Shown piece by piece: positions 8,121 to 16,294 of a DNA stretch of 30,840 bases. The position numbers and the translations under genes were made by a program. The DNA lies in NCBI GenBank assembly GCA_003512825.1, contig DOOI01000200.1, positions 1-30,840 of the forward strand. Reading direction: 5' to 3'. Under the pieces are notes generated by a model, which did no database searches, was not told the DNA's origin, and saw only the letters and a list, made by a program, of their open reading frames with translations. This DNA is from Paracoccaceae bacterium. GTDB taxonomy: Bacteria; Pseudomonadota; Alphaproteobacteria; Rhodobacterales; Rhodobacteraceae. Every line of letters begins with the position of its first letter. The stretch's first letter is position 1.

Positions 8121-9070
8121 TGTGGCGTCAGCCCACGCATCCGCTCGCTCCGGCGCCGCAGTAATTCCACCACAGTCAAAAGCGCAATCGAGATAATCAC
8201 GAGGATCGTCGCCACGGCCAAGATCGACGGCGAGATTTGCTCCCGGATACCATTCCACATCTGACGCGGAATGGTTTGCTGCTCGTGGCTGCCAATGAAC
8301 AGAACCACCACAACCTCATCAAAAGATGTCACAAAAGCAAACAGCGCCCCGGAAACAACACCGGGCGTGATCAACGGCAACTGCACTTTGAAAAAGGTCC
8401 GCACGGGACCCGCGCCCAGATTGGCGGCCGCGCGGCTCAGTGATTTGTCAAAGGAGGACAGCGTCGCCGTTACCGTGATAATCACGAAAGGAATGCCCAA
8501 CGTGGCATGCGCCAAAATCACGCCCAGATAGGTTGATGTCAGGCGACCGCAGCCCCCGGCAGGCTCAAGCGGGCCCAACACCGAGCATGGGTTGGAATAA
8601 AAGAAAAACAGCCCCGTCGCGGTGATGATCACGGGCACAATCATCGGCGACAAAAGCACCGCCGTGATCAGTTTGCGATAAGGCATCTCTGGCCGTGACA
8701 GCCCCAATGCCGCCAGCGTTCCCAGCGAAGTTGCCAAAAGTGTCGCCCAAAAGCCGACGATCACCGAGTTTTTCGCTGCCCGGATCCATTGTGCGTTATT
8801 CCACATATCCGACCACCAAGCCCCATCCCGCAGCACATTCGGGAATTGCATGCCATGGGTCAGCAGATTGTCGTACCAACGCATCGAATAGCCTTCGGGA
8901 TCAAACGAAAGCATCTTTTCTGTGAAGGTGAAATACGGCTCTGCGTTGAACGACAGCGGGATCACAATGAGAATAGGCGCGATCAAAAACAAAAAGATCA
9001 GCGCACAAATCACCAGGTAGGTCTTGTGCCAGACCCGCTCCAGCGGCGTGGCATAAATTGGAAGTGCCAT
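8117..9070 (-). CDS. Polyamine-type ABC importer permease (PotC-like)
   Basis: Inner-membrane subunit of a binding-protein-dependent importer of the spermidine/putrescine family, 317 residues. About six membrane segments are visible, the first at LVICALIFLFLIAPILIVIPLSF (about 19-41). The ATPase-contacting EAA loop is present as SLSRAAANLGAGPVRTFF followed by VQLPLITPGVVSGAL. A cysteine-containing extracytoplasmic insert (NPCSVLGPLEPAGGCG) may form a disulfide. It starts 3 bp after the stop of the companion permease and overlaps the SDR start, indicating translational coupling. Family substrates are polyamines or related cations. The exact substrate cannot be read from sequence. Confidence 0.88.
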   Translation of the reverse strand: MALPIYATPLERVWHKTYLVICALIFLFLIAPILIVIPLSFNAEPYFTFTEKMLSFDPEGYSMRWYDNLLTHGMQFPNVLRDGAWWSDMWNNAQWIRAAKNSVIVGFWATLLATSLGTLAALGLSRPEMPYRKLITAVLLSPMIVPVIITATGLFFFYSNPCSVLGPLEPAGGCGRLTSTYLGVILAHATLGIPFVIITVTATLSSFDKSLSRAAANLGAGPVRTFFKVQLPLITPGVVSGALFAFVTSFDEVVVVLFIGSHEQQTIPRQMWNGIREQISPSILAVATILVIISIALLTVVELLRRRSERMRGLTPQ

Positions 9071-9073
9071 GAC

Positions 9074-10318
9074 TTACCCCAGCTTCATATTATCAATGCC
9101 AACCAAGCGATCATACACCCAGTAAAGCGCCAAGACTGCGGCCAGCAACATTGCCGCCAGAGCCGCCGCAAGCGACCAGTTCAGCGAATCCTGCATATGG
9201 AACGCGATTTGGTTCGAGATCAGTGTGCCCGTCGCACCGCCCACCAAGGCAGGCGTGATGTAATATCCAACGGCAAGAATGAACACGAGGATACCCCCTG
9301 CGCCAATGCCTGGAATGGTCTGCGGCACATAGATCCGCCGGAACGTGGTCCAGCTTGTTGCACCCAAACTGCGCGCCGCGCGGGTATAGGTGATCGGTAT
9401 CGTTTTCATCACCGAATAAAGCGGCAAGATCATGAAAGGCAGCAAGATATGCGTCATCGCAATGATCGTGCCCGTCTGGTTATACATCAATGCCAAGCGG
9501 CCATTGTCTTCCAGAATACCCAGATAAACCAACATGTTGTTGAGAATTCCCTGTTCTTGCAACAAAACCATCCAGCTGGTGGTCCGAACCAGAAGCGAGG
9601 TCCAGAATGGCAAAAGCACAAGGATCATCAGCAGGCTGGAAATCCGCATTGGTAACCGCGCCAACAAATGCGCCACCGGAAATCCAAGGATCAAGCACAA
9701 CAGCGTCACCGCCCCCGACAGCACAAAGGTCCGCCAAAACAGCGTCAGATATACCCGCAGGTCTTCTGGCGCTTTTGCATAAACGCCTTCATCGGTCAGC
9801 TTGCGGTCTGTTGCCGCCTGATAAAAAGTCGTCGTGACTGCGGCAGAGGCGTTCCGCATCGCGGCCCAGACCACCTTGTCACCCCATTCCTCATCCGCAG
9901 CCAGCACCGCATCTTTGAACGGGGCTTCCATGTTCTTGGCTTTACGCCCAGTCGAGGTAAACAACGAGCGTGTGCCCGACACATCATAGTTGATCCGGGT
10001 CGCCACGGTGCCGATTGTGCGCGCATTCGCAGCGTTCACCAAATCCACAACCAGCGCCGCATAGGCGGCTTCATCAGGTTCGGTGCCCTCTGGGTTGGCG
10101 GCAAACCACGCCACAACACTCGGCATATTCGCGGAGAAAGCATCGTTCGTCACCGAGCGGCTCAACATCTGCCCAATCGGCACGACGAAGGTGATCAGCA
10201 CGAAGGCCAAGAGAGGAAGCACGAGCATAAACGCACGCCGCCGCGCCACAGCCGAAGCGCGCATAAGCGCCGCCTTCAGGGGCTTTCCATCTGCAGTGCG
10301 TAGAATTGTATCGCTCAT
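9074..10318 (-). CDS. Polyamine-type ABC importer permease (PotB-like) with large periplasmic insert
   Basis: Partner permease of the same importer, 414 residues, considerably longer than a typical PotB of about 280-300. The first helix is at about 30-50 (AFMLVLPLLAFVLITFVVPIG). A hydrophilic stretch of roughly 140 residues (about 55-195) follows before the next helix (FVLSGAVTLLCLILGFPVAHLL). The core is normal: LPFWTSLLVRTTSWMVLLQ, and the EAA loop YTRAARSLGATSWTTFRRIYVPQTIPGI near the C-terminal third. The insert should face the periplasm and might contact the binding protein. The gene follows the binding-protein gene after a hairpin-bearing 67-bp gap. Confidence 0.87.
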   Translation of the reverse strand: MSDTILRTADGKPLKAALMRASAVARRRAFMLVLPLLAFVLITFVVPIGQMLSRSVTNDAFSANMPSVVAWFAANPEGTEPDEAAYAALVVDLVNAANARTIGTVATRINYDVSGTRSLFTSTGRKAKNMEAPFKDAVLAADEEWGDKVVWAAMRNASAAVTTTFYQAATDRKLTDEGVYAKAPEDLRVYLTLFWRTFVLSGAVTLLCLILGFPVAHLLARLPMRISSLLMILVLLPFWTSLLVRTTSWMVLLQEQGILNNMLVYLGILEDNGRLALMYNQTGTIIAMTHILLPFMILPLYSVMKTIPITYTRAARSLGATSWTTFRRIYVPQTIPGIGAGGILVFILAVGYYITPALVGGATGTLISNQIAFHMQDSLNWSLAAALAAMLLAAVLALYWVYDRLVGIDNMKLG

Positions 10319-10347
10319 CCCGCGTCCCTTGTCTCAGAATGAAATGA

Positions 10348-10376
10348 GGGCGGCACCACAGGTCGTGATGCCGCCC
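10348..10376 (-). terminator. Intra-operon hairpin between binding protein and permease genes
   Basis: GGGCGGCA (10348-10355) pairs with TGCCGCCC (10369-10376), and CAC/GTG pairs inside after one mismatch. It starts 10 bases past the binding-protein stop codon. Such hairpins commonly stabilise the upstream message or attenuate the downstream permeases, matching the need for excess binding protein. Confidence 0.55.
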
Positions 10377-10385
10377 CTTTTTATC

Positions 10386-11459
10386 TTACTTCAACAGCCA
10401 CGCGTTGAACTTCTCCGACAGCTCGACATCACGGTCGGCCCAGAATTCGAAGTCGTTGGTCAGCGCGTTCTTCAGGGCTTCGGGCGAGGTGGGCATGTGA
10501 GGCGCCATCTCGGTCTTGCCGTCCTGATACAGACCTACCAGCGGTGCCGACGACTTACGCGCAGGACCGTAGGAGATGTACTTCGCTTGGTCAGCCAAAC
10601 GCTGGCTGTCGGTTGCGAAGGCGACATATTCCATCGCGAGGTCTTTGTTGGGCGCGCCCTTAGGAATGACGAAGAGGTCGAAGTCCATGATCTGGCCATC
10701 CCACAGGATGGTGAAAGGCTTACCTTCGCCGATAGCGGCGTTGAAGATACGGCCGTTATAGCCAGTGGTCATGACCACTTCACCGTCTGCAAGCAGCTGT
10801 GGCGGCTGAGCGCCTGCTTCCCACCAAACAACATCTGCCTTGATGGTGTCGAGCTTGGCGAATGCGCGGGCAACGCCTTCTTCGGTCTCAAGCAGGCTAT
10901 AGACTTCAGCCGCGGGAACACCGTCTGCCATCAGCGCCATTTCGAGGTTCGCTTTGGCCGACTTACGCAGGCCGCGCTTGCCGGGGAACTTTGCGGTGTC
11001 AAAGAAATCCGCGATCGAGGTCACGCCGGTCACTTTGGAGGAGTCGTAAGACACGACAGTCGACCAAACGATGTTGGCAACCGCGCACTCGGACGCCAGA
11101 GCGCCTGCTACGAAGTCGTCCGCAGCTGGAGTGCCGTCAACGCCTGCGGGCAGGGCTGCGTGATCGATGACTTCAAGCTTGCCTTCGTCGCAAAGGCGAA
11201 CCGCGTCCGAAAGCTCAACGTCAGCCACATCGATGGTTACGTTGTTGGCTTCCACCATTGCAGCGATCGGCGTGCCGGGGTTGTCCGCGGCGACCATGTT
11301 GACAGTGACGCCCTTCATGGCAGCGAAAGGCTTGTTATAGGCTTCGATTTGGCTGGCTTCATAAGCGCCACCCCAAGACATCACAGTCAATTCTGCGGCT
11401 TGAGCGGCAAATGCGGCGCTGGAAAGAGCTGTCGCCAGAAGTGCGGTCTTTAGTTTCAT
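10386..11459 (-). CDS. Polyamine-type ABC importer substrate-binding protein
   Basis: Periplasmic binding protein (PotD/PotF superfamily), 357 residues. A cleavable signal peptide is visible: MKLKTALLATALSSAAFAAQA, then mature AELTVMSWGGAYEASQIEAY, the usual N-terminal strand of this family. Later segments such as TSIADFFDTAKFPGKRGL, and VVMTTGYNGRIFNA with DGQIMDFDLFVIPKGAPN, match the lobes of spermidine/putrescine binders. The start is ATG at 11457-11459 because GGGAG lies eight bases upstream; the ATG at 11465 is too close to that site and a TTG at 11474 is weaker still. It sits second in the operon after the ATPase and before two permeases. Confidence 0.88.
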   Translation of the reverse strand: MKLKTALLATALSSAAFAAQAAELTVMSWGGAYEASQIEAYNKPFAAMKGVTVNMVAADNPGTPIAAMVEANNVTIDVADVELSDAVRLCDEGKLEVIDHAALPAGVDGTPAADDFVAGALASECAVANIVWSTVVSYDSSKVTGVTSIADFFDTAKFPGKRGLRKSAKANLEMALMADGVPAAEVYSLLETEEGVARAFAKLDTIKADVVWWEAGAQPPQLLADGEVVMTTGYNGRIFNAAIGEGKPFTILWDGQIMDFDLFVIPKGAPNKDLAMEYVAFATDSQRLADQAKYISYGPARKSSAPLVGLYQDGKTEMAPHMPTSPEALKNALTNDFEFWADRDVELSEKFNAWLLK

Positions 11460-11531
11460 ATTCATAACTCCCAATGACCCGTCTGGTCACTTTCAGGGCT
11501 AAACCGCGGGCCTCGGCCTAACCCCTTTTCC

Positions 11532-11554
11532 ACCTCTCTCAGAGTGAGAGAGGT
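11532..11554 (-). other. Ten-base-pair hairpin after the importer ATPase gene
   Basis: ACCTCTCTCA and TGAGAGAGGT pair perfectly around a three-base loop, eight bases beyond the ATPase stop codon and before the binding-protein gene. No strong T-tract follows on the minus strand, so it is more likely a processing/stability or attenuator hairpin within the operon than a full terminator. Confidence 0.5.
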
Positions 11555-11561
11555 AAATTTC

Positions 11562-12662
11562 TTAGGCATCCAATGCACGACAATCCTGCGGCAGCCAGCC
11601 AATCTCAATCTCCGCACCCGGCTCCAGACGCACAGCATCCGGCGCGTTCCGGGTCTTGATGATGAAATTGTCATTGCCCGCGACCGAAAGCCGTGTGCGG
11701 AAAATATCGCCCATGTAAATGAACTCGCGCACCGTCGCTTTGAGCGTATGTGCGCCGGGTTGCAGGCGGGATTTGTTCATCTCCACCCGCTCTGGCCGGA
11801 TCGAAACGCGGGTGCGCTCACCCACTTTCGACACGTTCACAGGCTTGGCATCAATCAACTCGCCATCGTCCAGCTTGACCACGCATTTGTCACCGCTGAT
11901 CTCGGTCACGATACCTTCCATCGTGTTATTCTCACCGATGAACTGCGCGACGAAACTGTTTTGCGGCGCTTCATAAAGCGACGCGGGCGGGGCCAATTGC
12001 TGGATACGCCCGTCGTTGAATACGGCCACACGGTCCGACATGGTCAGCGCTTCGGTCTGGTCGTGCGTCACATAGACCACGGTAATTCCCAGATCATGCG
12101 CCAAGCGGGTGATCTCAAATTGCATATGTTCGCGCAACTGCTTGTCGAGCGCTCCCAATGGCTCGTCCATCAGCACCAGCTCGGGCTCAAACACCAGCGC
12201 GCGCGCCAAAGCGATCCGCTGTTGCTGACCGCCCGAAAGCTGCGCCGGGCGACGGTTGGCGAATTGCCCCATCTGCACCATGTCCAGCGCGCGGGTGATC
12301 TTGGCTTCGCGCACAGTCTTGTCCATGCCACGCACTTCCAGCGGGAAGGAGAGGTTTTCCGCCACCGACATATGCGGGAACAAGGCGTAATTCTGAAACA
12401 CCATGCCGATGCCGCGCTTATGCGGCGGGATGTTGTTGATAGGCCGCCCGTCGAGCAGGATCTCTCCATGCGTCGCCGTCTCAAAACCTGCCAGCATCAT
12501 CAAGCATGTCGTCTTCCCCGACCCCGACGGGCCGAGCATCGTCAAAAACTCGCCCTTGGGCATCGAAAGGTTCAAATCTTTTACGACCAGCGTTTCGCCG
12601 TCGTAGCTTTTCTGAACGCGGTCAAAAACGACAAATGCGTCCGTGGTCTTGGTATCGGCCAA
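11562..12662 (-). CDS. Polyamine-type ABC importer ATPase (PotA-like)
   Basis: Cytoplasmic nucleotide-binding subunit of the minus-strand importer, about 366 residues from the proposed start. Walker A is GPSGSGKTT (about 44-52), Q-loop MVFQNYALFPHMSV, signature LSGGQQQR, Walker B LVLMDEPLGALD and switch histidine VTHDQTEA. A C-terminal TOBE domain (VRVSIRPERVEM-like segment TRVSIRPERVEMNKS) is present. The start chosen is TTG at 12660-12662 because GGGGAG lies six bases upstream; the frame stays open to 12767, but those 35 residues do not resemble the family. First gene of the operon ATPase-binding protein-permease-permease-SDR. Confidence 0.88.
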   Translation of the reverse strand: MADTKTTDAFVVFDRVQKSYDGETLVVKDLNLSMPKGEFLTMLGPSGSGKTTCLMMLAGFETATHGEILLDGRPINNIPPHKRGIGMVFQNYALFPHMSVAENLSFPLEVRGMDKTVREAKITRALDMVQMGQFANRRPAQLSGGQQQRIALARALVFEPELVLMDEPLGALDKQLREHMQFEITRLAHDLGITVVYVTHDQTEALTMSDRVAVFNDGRIQQLAPPASLYEAPQNSFVAQFIGENNTMEGIVTEISGDKCVVKLDDGELIDAKPVNVSKVGERTRVSIRPERVEMNKSRLQPGAHTLKATVREFIYMGDIFRTRLSVAGNDNFIIKTRNAPDAVRLEPGAEIEIGWLPQDCRALDA

Positions 12663-12682
12663 ATCAGGCTCCCCGTGTAAAC

Positions 12683-12728
12683 CGAAGCGATCTATAGCCG
12701 CTTTCTGGCATCTCACTAAACCGCTTCG
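12683..12728. promoter_or_regulatory. Inverted repeat in the importer-operon leader
   Basis: CGAAGCG (12683-12689) and CGCTTCG (12722-12728) form a seven-base inverted repeat about 20 bp upstream of the proposed ATPase start, enclosing a TATAGA-like box on the minus strand. It could be an operator around the promoter or a leader hairpin. Support is limited to symmetry and position. Confidence 0.25.
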
Positions 12729-12761
12729 TGGATAGTGATGCAACAGTAAGGCGACGGAAAA

Positions 12762-12774
12762 TCGCAATTTGCGA
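12762..12774. promoter_or_regulatory. 13-bp inverted repeat upstream of importer ATPase
   Basis: TCGCAA-T-TTGCGA is a perfect inverted repeat with a one-base centre, about 100 bp upstream of the ATPase start and 72 bp beyond the preceding gene's stop. It is a plausible binding site for a dimeric regulator of the transporter operon. No regulator is assigned. Confidence 0.3.
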
Positions 12775-12846
12775 CACGGTCAGGTCAGAGTGCTGCAAAC
12801 AGGGGCATTAAAAGCCATTTCGCCTGCTCTTCACGCCGCCTTGCGG

Positions 12847-13914
12847 TCACGGAGAGAGAATCCCCAAGCGCGGTTCCGTCAAAGAGGTCACAGCAACCCG
12901 CCCATCCGGCAGGCTCACCGCGCCCGTTGTCAGGGCATAATCCCCGCTCGGATCTTGCCATGTGCCCATCACTTGACCGGACTCATCCAGCCTTACGATC
13001 AGCCCATGCCGCGCCGGCGCGGGCTTCAGGCTCTCAGGCAAGCGCAATACAATCTTGCGAAGAAACGGCAGCCCGGCCAGCTTATCCATCAACGCATTGC
13101 GCGGGCTCACCAGCCCAAGCCAATAGCCACCCGGCGCATCGTTGATATTGTCTGGAAATCCCGGCAAGTTCTCCAACTCCACCACAGGCGGCGCGCTTGG
13201 GTCGGCAATCTCATATGACAACAGTCGATATTTCCCGGTTTCCACCACCATCAATAGACCGCCATCCGCACTTACCGCCACCCCATTGGCAAAGGCGAAC
13301 CCGGCAATGAAAACAGTCGTTTCATCTCGCTGCGGGTCATAGCGCAGAATGCGTCCACTGGCGGAGTGCTCAATCAGATCAAGCACCGACGCGGCCAAGG
13401 TGCCCCCATGCGCGGCCGCGCTAAAGCGCGTCGAAGCGTCGGAAAAATACACCATCCCATCCGGGGCAATGTCCACGTCATTGGCATAGCCTATTGGCAC
13501 ACCGCCCGCTTCTGTTGCCCGCACAGTCAGCGCACCCGAGGGCGTGACCGACACCAGCCCCAAGATCGCATCCGCGACCCAAAGCGTTCCATCAGCGCCA
13601 AACTCGAGCCCCAAAGGCCGCCCGCCGGTTTCTACCCATCTATCGAGCGGTCCCTCAATTGGCCCACGCAGCAACGCGCCACTGTGGCTTGCCGTGTAAA
13701 GCAACCCATCCGGCCCAACGGCAGCATCCTCCGGTCCGCTTTCACCACGCAAGTCGACCATCGCAAGGTCGCGCAAACCGGAATTCACCTCATATGCGCC
13801 GGTAAACCCCGCGTCTTGCGGAGCCTCCCAAGCGACCGGGTCAGCAGGAACAGGCCACAGCAAGAAATAGCCAAACCAACCAGCCAGAAACCCGACGGTG
13901 ATCCGTTTGAGCAT
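12847..13914 (-). CDS. Strictosidine synthase-like / SMP-30-type beta-propeller protein
   Basis: Predicted six-bladed propeller protein of about 355 residues, anchored by an N-terminal hydrophobic segment (MLKRITVGFLAGWFGYFLLWPV). GPEDAAVGPDGLLYTAS, GRPLGLEFGADGTLWVAD and YANDVDIAPDGMVYFSDAS are propeller-blade segments. FANGVAVSADGGLLMVVETG and ENLPGFPDNINDAPGGYWLGL closely follow the pattern of strictosidine-synthase-like proteins, most of which are probably lactonases or esterases rather than alkaloid synthases. The start at 13912-13914 gives the anchor helix; upstream in-frame sequence overlaps the aminotransferase end and lacks family features. It follows the aminotransferase by 23 bp, so is likely co-transcribed. 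Substrate unknown. Confidence 0.78.
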   Translation of the reverse strand: MLKRITVGFLAGWFGYFLLWPVPADPVAWEAPQDAGFTGAYEVNSGLRDLAMVDLRGESGPEDAAVGPDGLLYTASHSGALLRGPIEGPLDRWVETGGRPLGLEFGADGTLWVADAILGLVSVTPSGALTVRATEAGGVPIGYANDVDIAPDGMVYFSDASTRFSAAAHGGTLAASVLDLIEHSASGRILRYDPQRDETTVFIAGFAFANGVAVSADGGLLMVVETGKYRLLSYEIADPSAPPVVELENLPGFPDNINDAPGGYWLGLVSPRNALMDKLAGLPFLRKIVLRLPESLKPAPARHGLIVRLDESGQVMGTWQDPSGDYALTTGAVSLPDGRVAVTSLTEPRLGILSP

Positions 13915-13937
13915 CCCCGCCTGCGCGCAGCCCTTCC

Positions 13938-15335
13938 TTACGTTGCTGCGTGCCACAATCCCTCTGCTTTCGCCGCCGCCATTCCCTCGTCGAGGCTCTT
14001 CCATGCCCGCTCAATCAACAGATCAACCTCGGATTTGGTAATCACCAAAGGCGGCGAGATGATCATCCGGTCGCCCACGTGACGCATCACCAAACCATTG
14101 GCAAAGCACCGTTCACGGCAAAGATACCCTACTGTGCCCGCTTCCGCTGCAAATTTTGCACGGCTTTCTTTGTGCGGCGTCAGCGCGAGTGACCCCATCA
14201 ACCCAACAATCTTCGCTTCCCCGACCATCGGATGCGCGGTCAGGGCTTCCCACTTTTCCTTCACATAGGGCGCAATGTCCTCACGCACCCGGTCGATGAT
14301 CTTTTCCTCTTCGAGAATCCGCAGGTTCTCCAACGCCACCGCTGCGGCCACAGGATGCCCATGATAGGTGTAACCGTGGTTGAATTCGCAGGCCCCGATG
14401 ACCGCCGCCACCTCGTCACAGACAATCGACCCACCCATCGGCTGATAGCCCGAGGTCAGCCCCTTGGCGATTGTCATGATGTGCGGTTTCCAACCCACGG
14501 TTTGCGAACCAAACCAATTTCCGGTCCGGCCAAAGCCACAGATCACCTCGTCAGCAATCAAGAGAATCTCGTATTTGTCGCAAATGCGCTGAATTTCCGG
14601 CCAATAGCTTTCGGGCGGCACAATCACCCCACCTGCACCCTGAACAGGCTCGGCGATAAAGGCCGCGACATTGTCTTCGCCCAGATCGTGGATGGCTTGC
14701 TCCAACTGGCGCGCCCGCTCCAAGCCGAACTCCTCCGGGCTCAGCGCGCCGCCTTCGGCCCACCAATTTGGCTGGTCAATGTGGTGAATGCCGGGAATAG
14801 GCATGCCGCCCTGCTCATGCATAGGCGTCATCCCACCCAGGCTTGCTCCGGCCATCGTCGATCCGTGGTAGGCGTTCTTGCGACTGATGATAACTTGCTT
14901 CGAGGGCTTGCCCTTTTGCGCCCAATAGACCCGCGCCATGCGAATATTGGTGTCATTCGCTTCCGAACCCGACCCGGCATAGAAAACATGGTTCAAATCA
15001 CCCGGCGCCACTTCTGCCAGTTTGGCCGACAACGCGATGACCGGAACATGGGTCGTCATGAAAAACGTGTTATAATAAGGCAGTTCGCGCATTTGCTTGG
15101 CGGCCACTTCCGCCATGCTGTCGCGCCCATAGCCCACATTCACACACCACAAACCTGCCATGCCATCAAGAATGCGGTTGCCTTCGCTATCAGTGAGCCA
15201 AACGCCCTCGCCGCGTGTAATCACCCGTGCACCCCGCTCCGCCAGCTTCAGCTGGTTGGAAAACGGATGCATGTGATGCGCCGCATCAAGCGCTTGCAGT
15301 TCGGCGGTGGGCAATTGGCTGGAGATCGTGACCAT
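13938..15335 (-). CDS. Class III aminotransferase, probable putrescine/polyamine:pyruvate type
   Basis: PLP-dependent omega-aminotransferase, 465 residues. The PLP phosphate-binding segment is AGSGSEANDTNIRMAR (about 120-135), with Tyr-His in NAYHGST (about 154-160). EPVQGAGGVIVPP is at about 229-241, ADEVICGFGRTG carries the PLP Asp262, and the Schiff-base lysine is Lys291 in IAKGLTSGYQPMGG. Overall it resembles SpuC-like polyamine:pyruvate and related omega-amino transaminases, which move terminal amino groups to pyruvate. Start ATG with AGAGG seven bases upstream. It sits between the GntR regulator and the propeller gene, flanked by two polyamine-type importers, supporting an amine-catabolic role. 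Beta-alanine or taurine as substrate cannot be excluded. Confidence 0.85.
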   Translation of the reverse strand: MVTISSQLPTAELQALDAAHHMHPFSNQLKLAERGARVITRGEGVWLTDSEGNRILDGMAGLWCVNVGYGRDSMAEVAAKQMRELPYYNTFFMTTHVPVIALSAKLAEVAPGDLNHVFYAGSGSEANDTNIRMARVYWAQKGKPSKQVIISRKNAYHGSTMAGASLGGMTPMHEQGGMPIPGIHHIDQPNWWAEGGALSPEEFGLERARQLEQAIHDLGEDNVAAFIAEPVQGAGGVIVPPESYWPEIQRICDKYEILLIADEVICGFGRTGNWFGSQTVGWKPHIMTIAKGLTSGYQPMGGSIVCDEVAAVIGACEFNHGYTYHGHPVAAAVALENLRILEEEKIIDRVREDIAPYVKEKWEALTAHPMVGEAKIVGLMGSLALTPHKESRAKFAAEAGTVGYLCRERCFANGLVMRHVGDRMIISPPLVITKSEVDLLIERAWKSLDEGMAAAKAEGLWHAAT

Positions 15336-15407
15336 GGGTCTACCTCTGTGTTTGGAAAAAGGATTTTCCGCGCAGGGCAGCGCCCGCCGGAATCTGCCTC
15401 CAGAATA

Positions 15408-15421
15408 TGATCAAATTGCGC
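15408..15421. promoter_or_regulatory. Candidate GntR operator upstream of the aminotransferase
   Basis: TGATCAAATTGCGC lies 73 bp upstream of the aminotransferase start. A near-identical motif, TGATCAAAATTGGCGC, lies at 16232-16247 upstream of the second importer's binding protein. The two share TGATCAAA and TTG(G)CGC in the same order, and the regulator gene lies between them. Assignment to that regulator is an inference. Confidence 0.4.
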
Positions 15422-15434
15422 CAAGTCAATCGAA

Positions 15435-16130
15435 TCAGGCCGAGATCGCCTCGCTCAAAACCATCCGGATCACATCCATTCCCTGCACCACATCTTCGCG
15501 CATGGCTTGTGCCACACCCTCCACATCGCCCGCTCGCAAGGCCGCAATCGCCTCCTTATGGCGGTCGGGCACATTCTGCGTGCCGACCCGTCCACAGACC
15601 ACCCGCAGCGATGGCCCAAAACGCAGCCACAGCCCCTCGGCCAGCTCTGCCAAAATGGGCGCACCCGCCATTTCGTAAATCGCTGTATGAAAGCGGTGGT
15701 TCTCCGTCAGATAGCCGCGCACATCGCCGCGCCGAATCGCGGCATCCAGCGCCATATCAATCGCTTCAAGCCTGTTTGCGTCCTCTGGTTTGGCCCGATC
15801 AGCGGCACGGCGCGCCAGTTCGGTATCCAGCGCTTCACGAATAAAAATGATCTCTTCAAGGTTTTCTGGGCCGAGAATCGGCACGCTTACCCGCCGATTG
15901 CCCTGCGCCATCAATGCCCCCTCCGCAGTCAAACGCCGGATCGCCTCGCGCACAGGTGTCATCCCCGCAGAAAGATCGGTGGTCAGCCCCTGAATCGTCA
16001 CAGCCTGTCCCGGCACCAACTCGCCATGCAAAATCAGCGTCCTGAGCCGCCTGTAGACCAGTTCATGTTCCGGTCGCCGCCCGCCATCGGAGAGTTCCAC
16101 AGCGACTTGTTCTGCCGTTTTTACGTTCAT
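15435..16130 (-). CDS. GntR family transcriptional regulator (FadR/FCD subfamily)
   Basis: Cytosolic ligand-responsive DNA-binding protein, 231 residues. The N-terminal winged helix-turn-helix covers about 20-80, with VYRRLRTLILHGELVPGQAV and the recognition region SAGMTPVREAIRRLTAEGAL. The C-terminal all-helical FCD ligand domain (about 95-220) includes FIREALDTELARRAA, and its effector site is suggested by HRFHTAIYEMAG. The ATG start is at 16128-16130. It is divergent from the second importer operon and directly upstream of the aminotransferase on the same strand, so it likely controls both. The usual mechanism is repression relieved by a pathway metabolite; the inducer is unknown. Confidence 0.9.
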   Translation of the reverse strand: MNVKTAEQVAVELSDGGRRPEHELVYRRLRTLILHGELVPGQAVTIQGLTTDLSAGMTPVREAIRRLTAEGALMAQGNRRVSVPILGPENLEEIIFIREALDTELARRAADRAKPEDANRLEAIDMALDAAIRRGDVRGYLTENHRFHTAIYEMAGAPILAELAEGLWLRFGPSLRVVCGRVGTQNVPDRHKEAIAALRAGDVEGVAQAMREDVVQGMDVIRMVLSEAISA

Positions 16131-16212
16131 TTCACCGCTTTTTTATCTATTCACCCCGTAGCAAGGAAACCCATCCTTGCCACAAAGCCATCCGCGTGAA
16201 AACAATACCCCA

Positions 16213-16229
16213 TTGCCCGCAAAGGGCAA
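16213..16229. promoter_or_regulatory. Inverted repeat in the GntR/importer divergent promoter region
   Basis: TTGCCC (16213-16218) and GGGCAA (16224-16229) are separated by five bases in the 164-bp gap between the regulator and the second importer operon, just beside the TGATCAAA motif. A regulatory role fits the location but is not demonstrated. Confidence 0.3.
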
Positions 16230-16231
16230 CT

Positions 16232-16247
16232 TGATCAAAATTGGCGC
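16232..16247. promoter_or_regulatory. Candidate GntR operator upstream of the second importer
   Basis: TGATCAAAATTGGCGC, preceded by T so that TTGATCAA is a perfect palindrome, lies 47 bp ahead of the binding-protein start. It matches the motif at 15408-15421 upstream of the aminotransferase. It is a candidate site for the adjacent FCD-type regulator. Confidence 0.45.
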
Positions 16248-16294
16248 AACAACCCTTGCCACTCAAGGGAAATGTCCAAAGGGAGACGACACGG

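Noticed and set aside
8121-8258. N-terminal extension of the SDR to 308 residues
   Set aside because: The extra 46 residues lie within the permease gene and precede the conserved SDR start MKLEGVTAVVTG; the ATGA overlap start is more plausible.
10083-11453. 456-residue open frame opposite the binding-protein gene
   Set aside because: It covers the complement of an intact periplasmic binding protein with a signal peptide and runs into the permease gene; no recognisable domain.
12663-12767. 35-residue N-terminal extension of the importer ATPase
   Set aside because: No family similarity, and a well-spaced GGGGAG precedes the TTG at 12660-12662.
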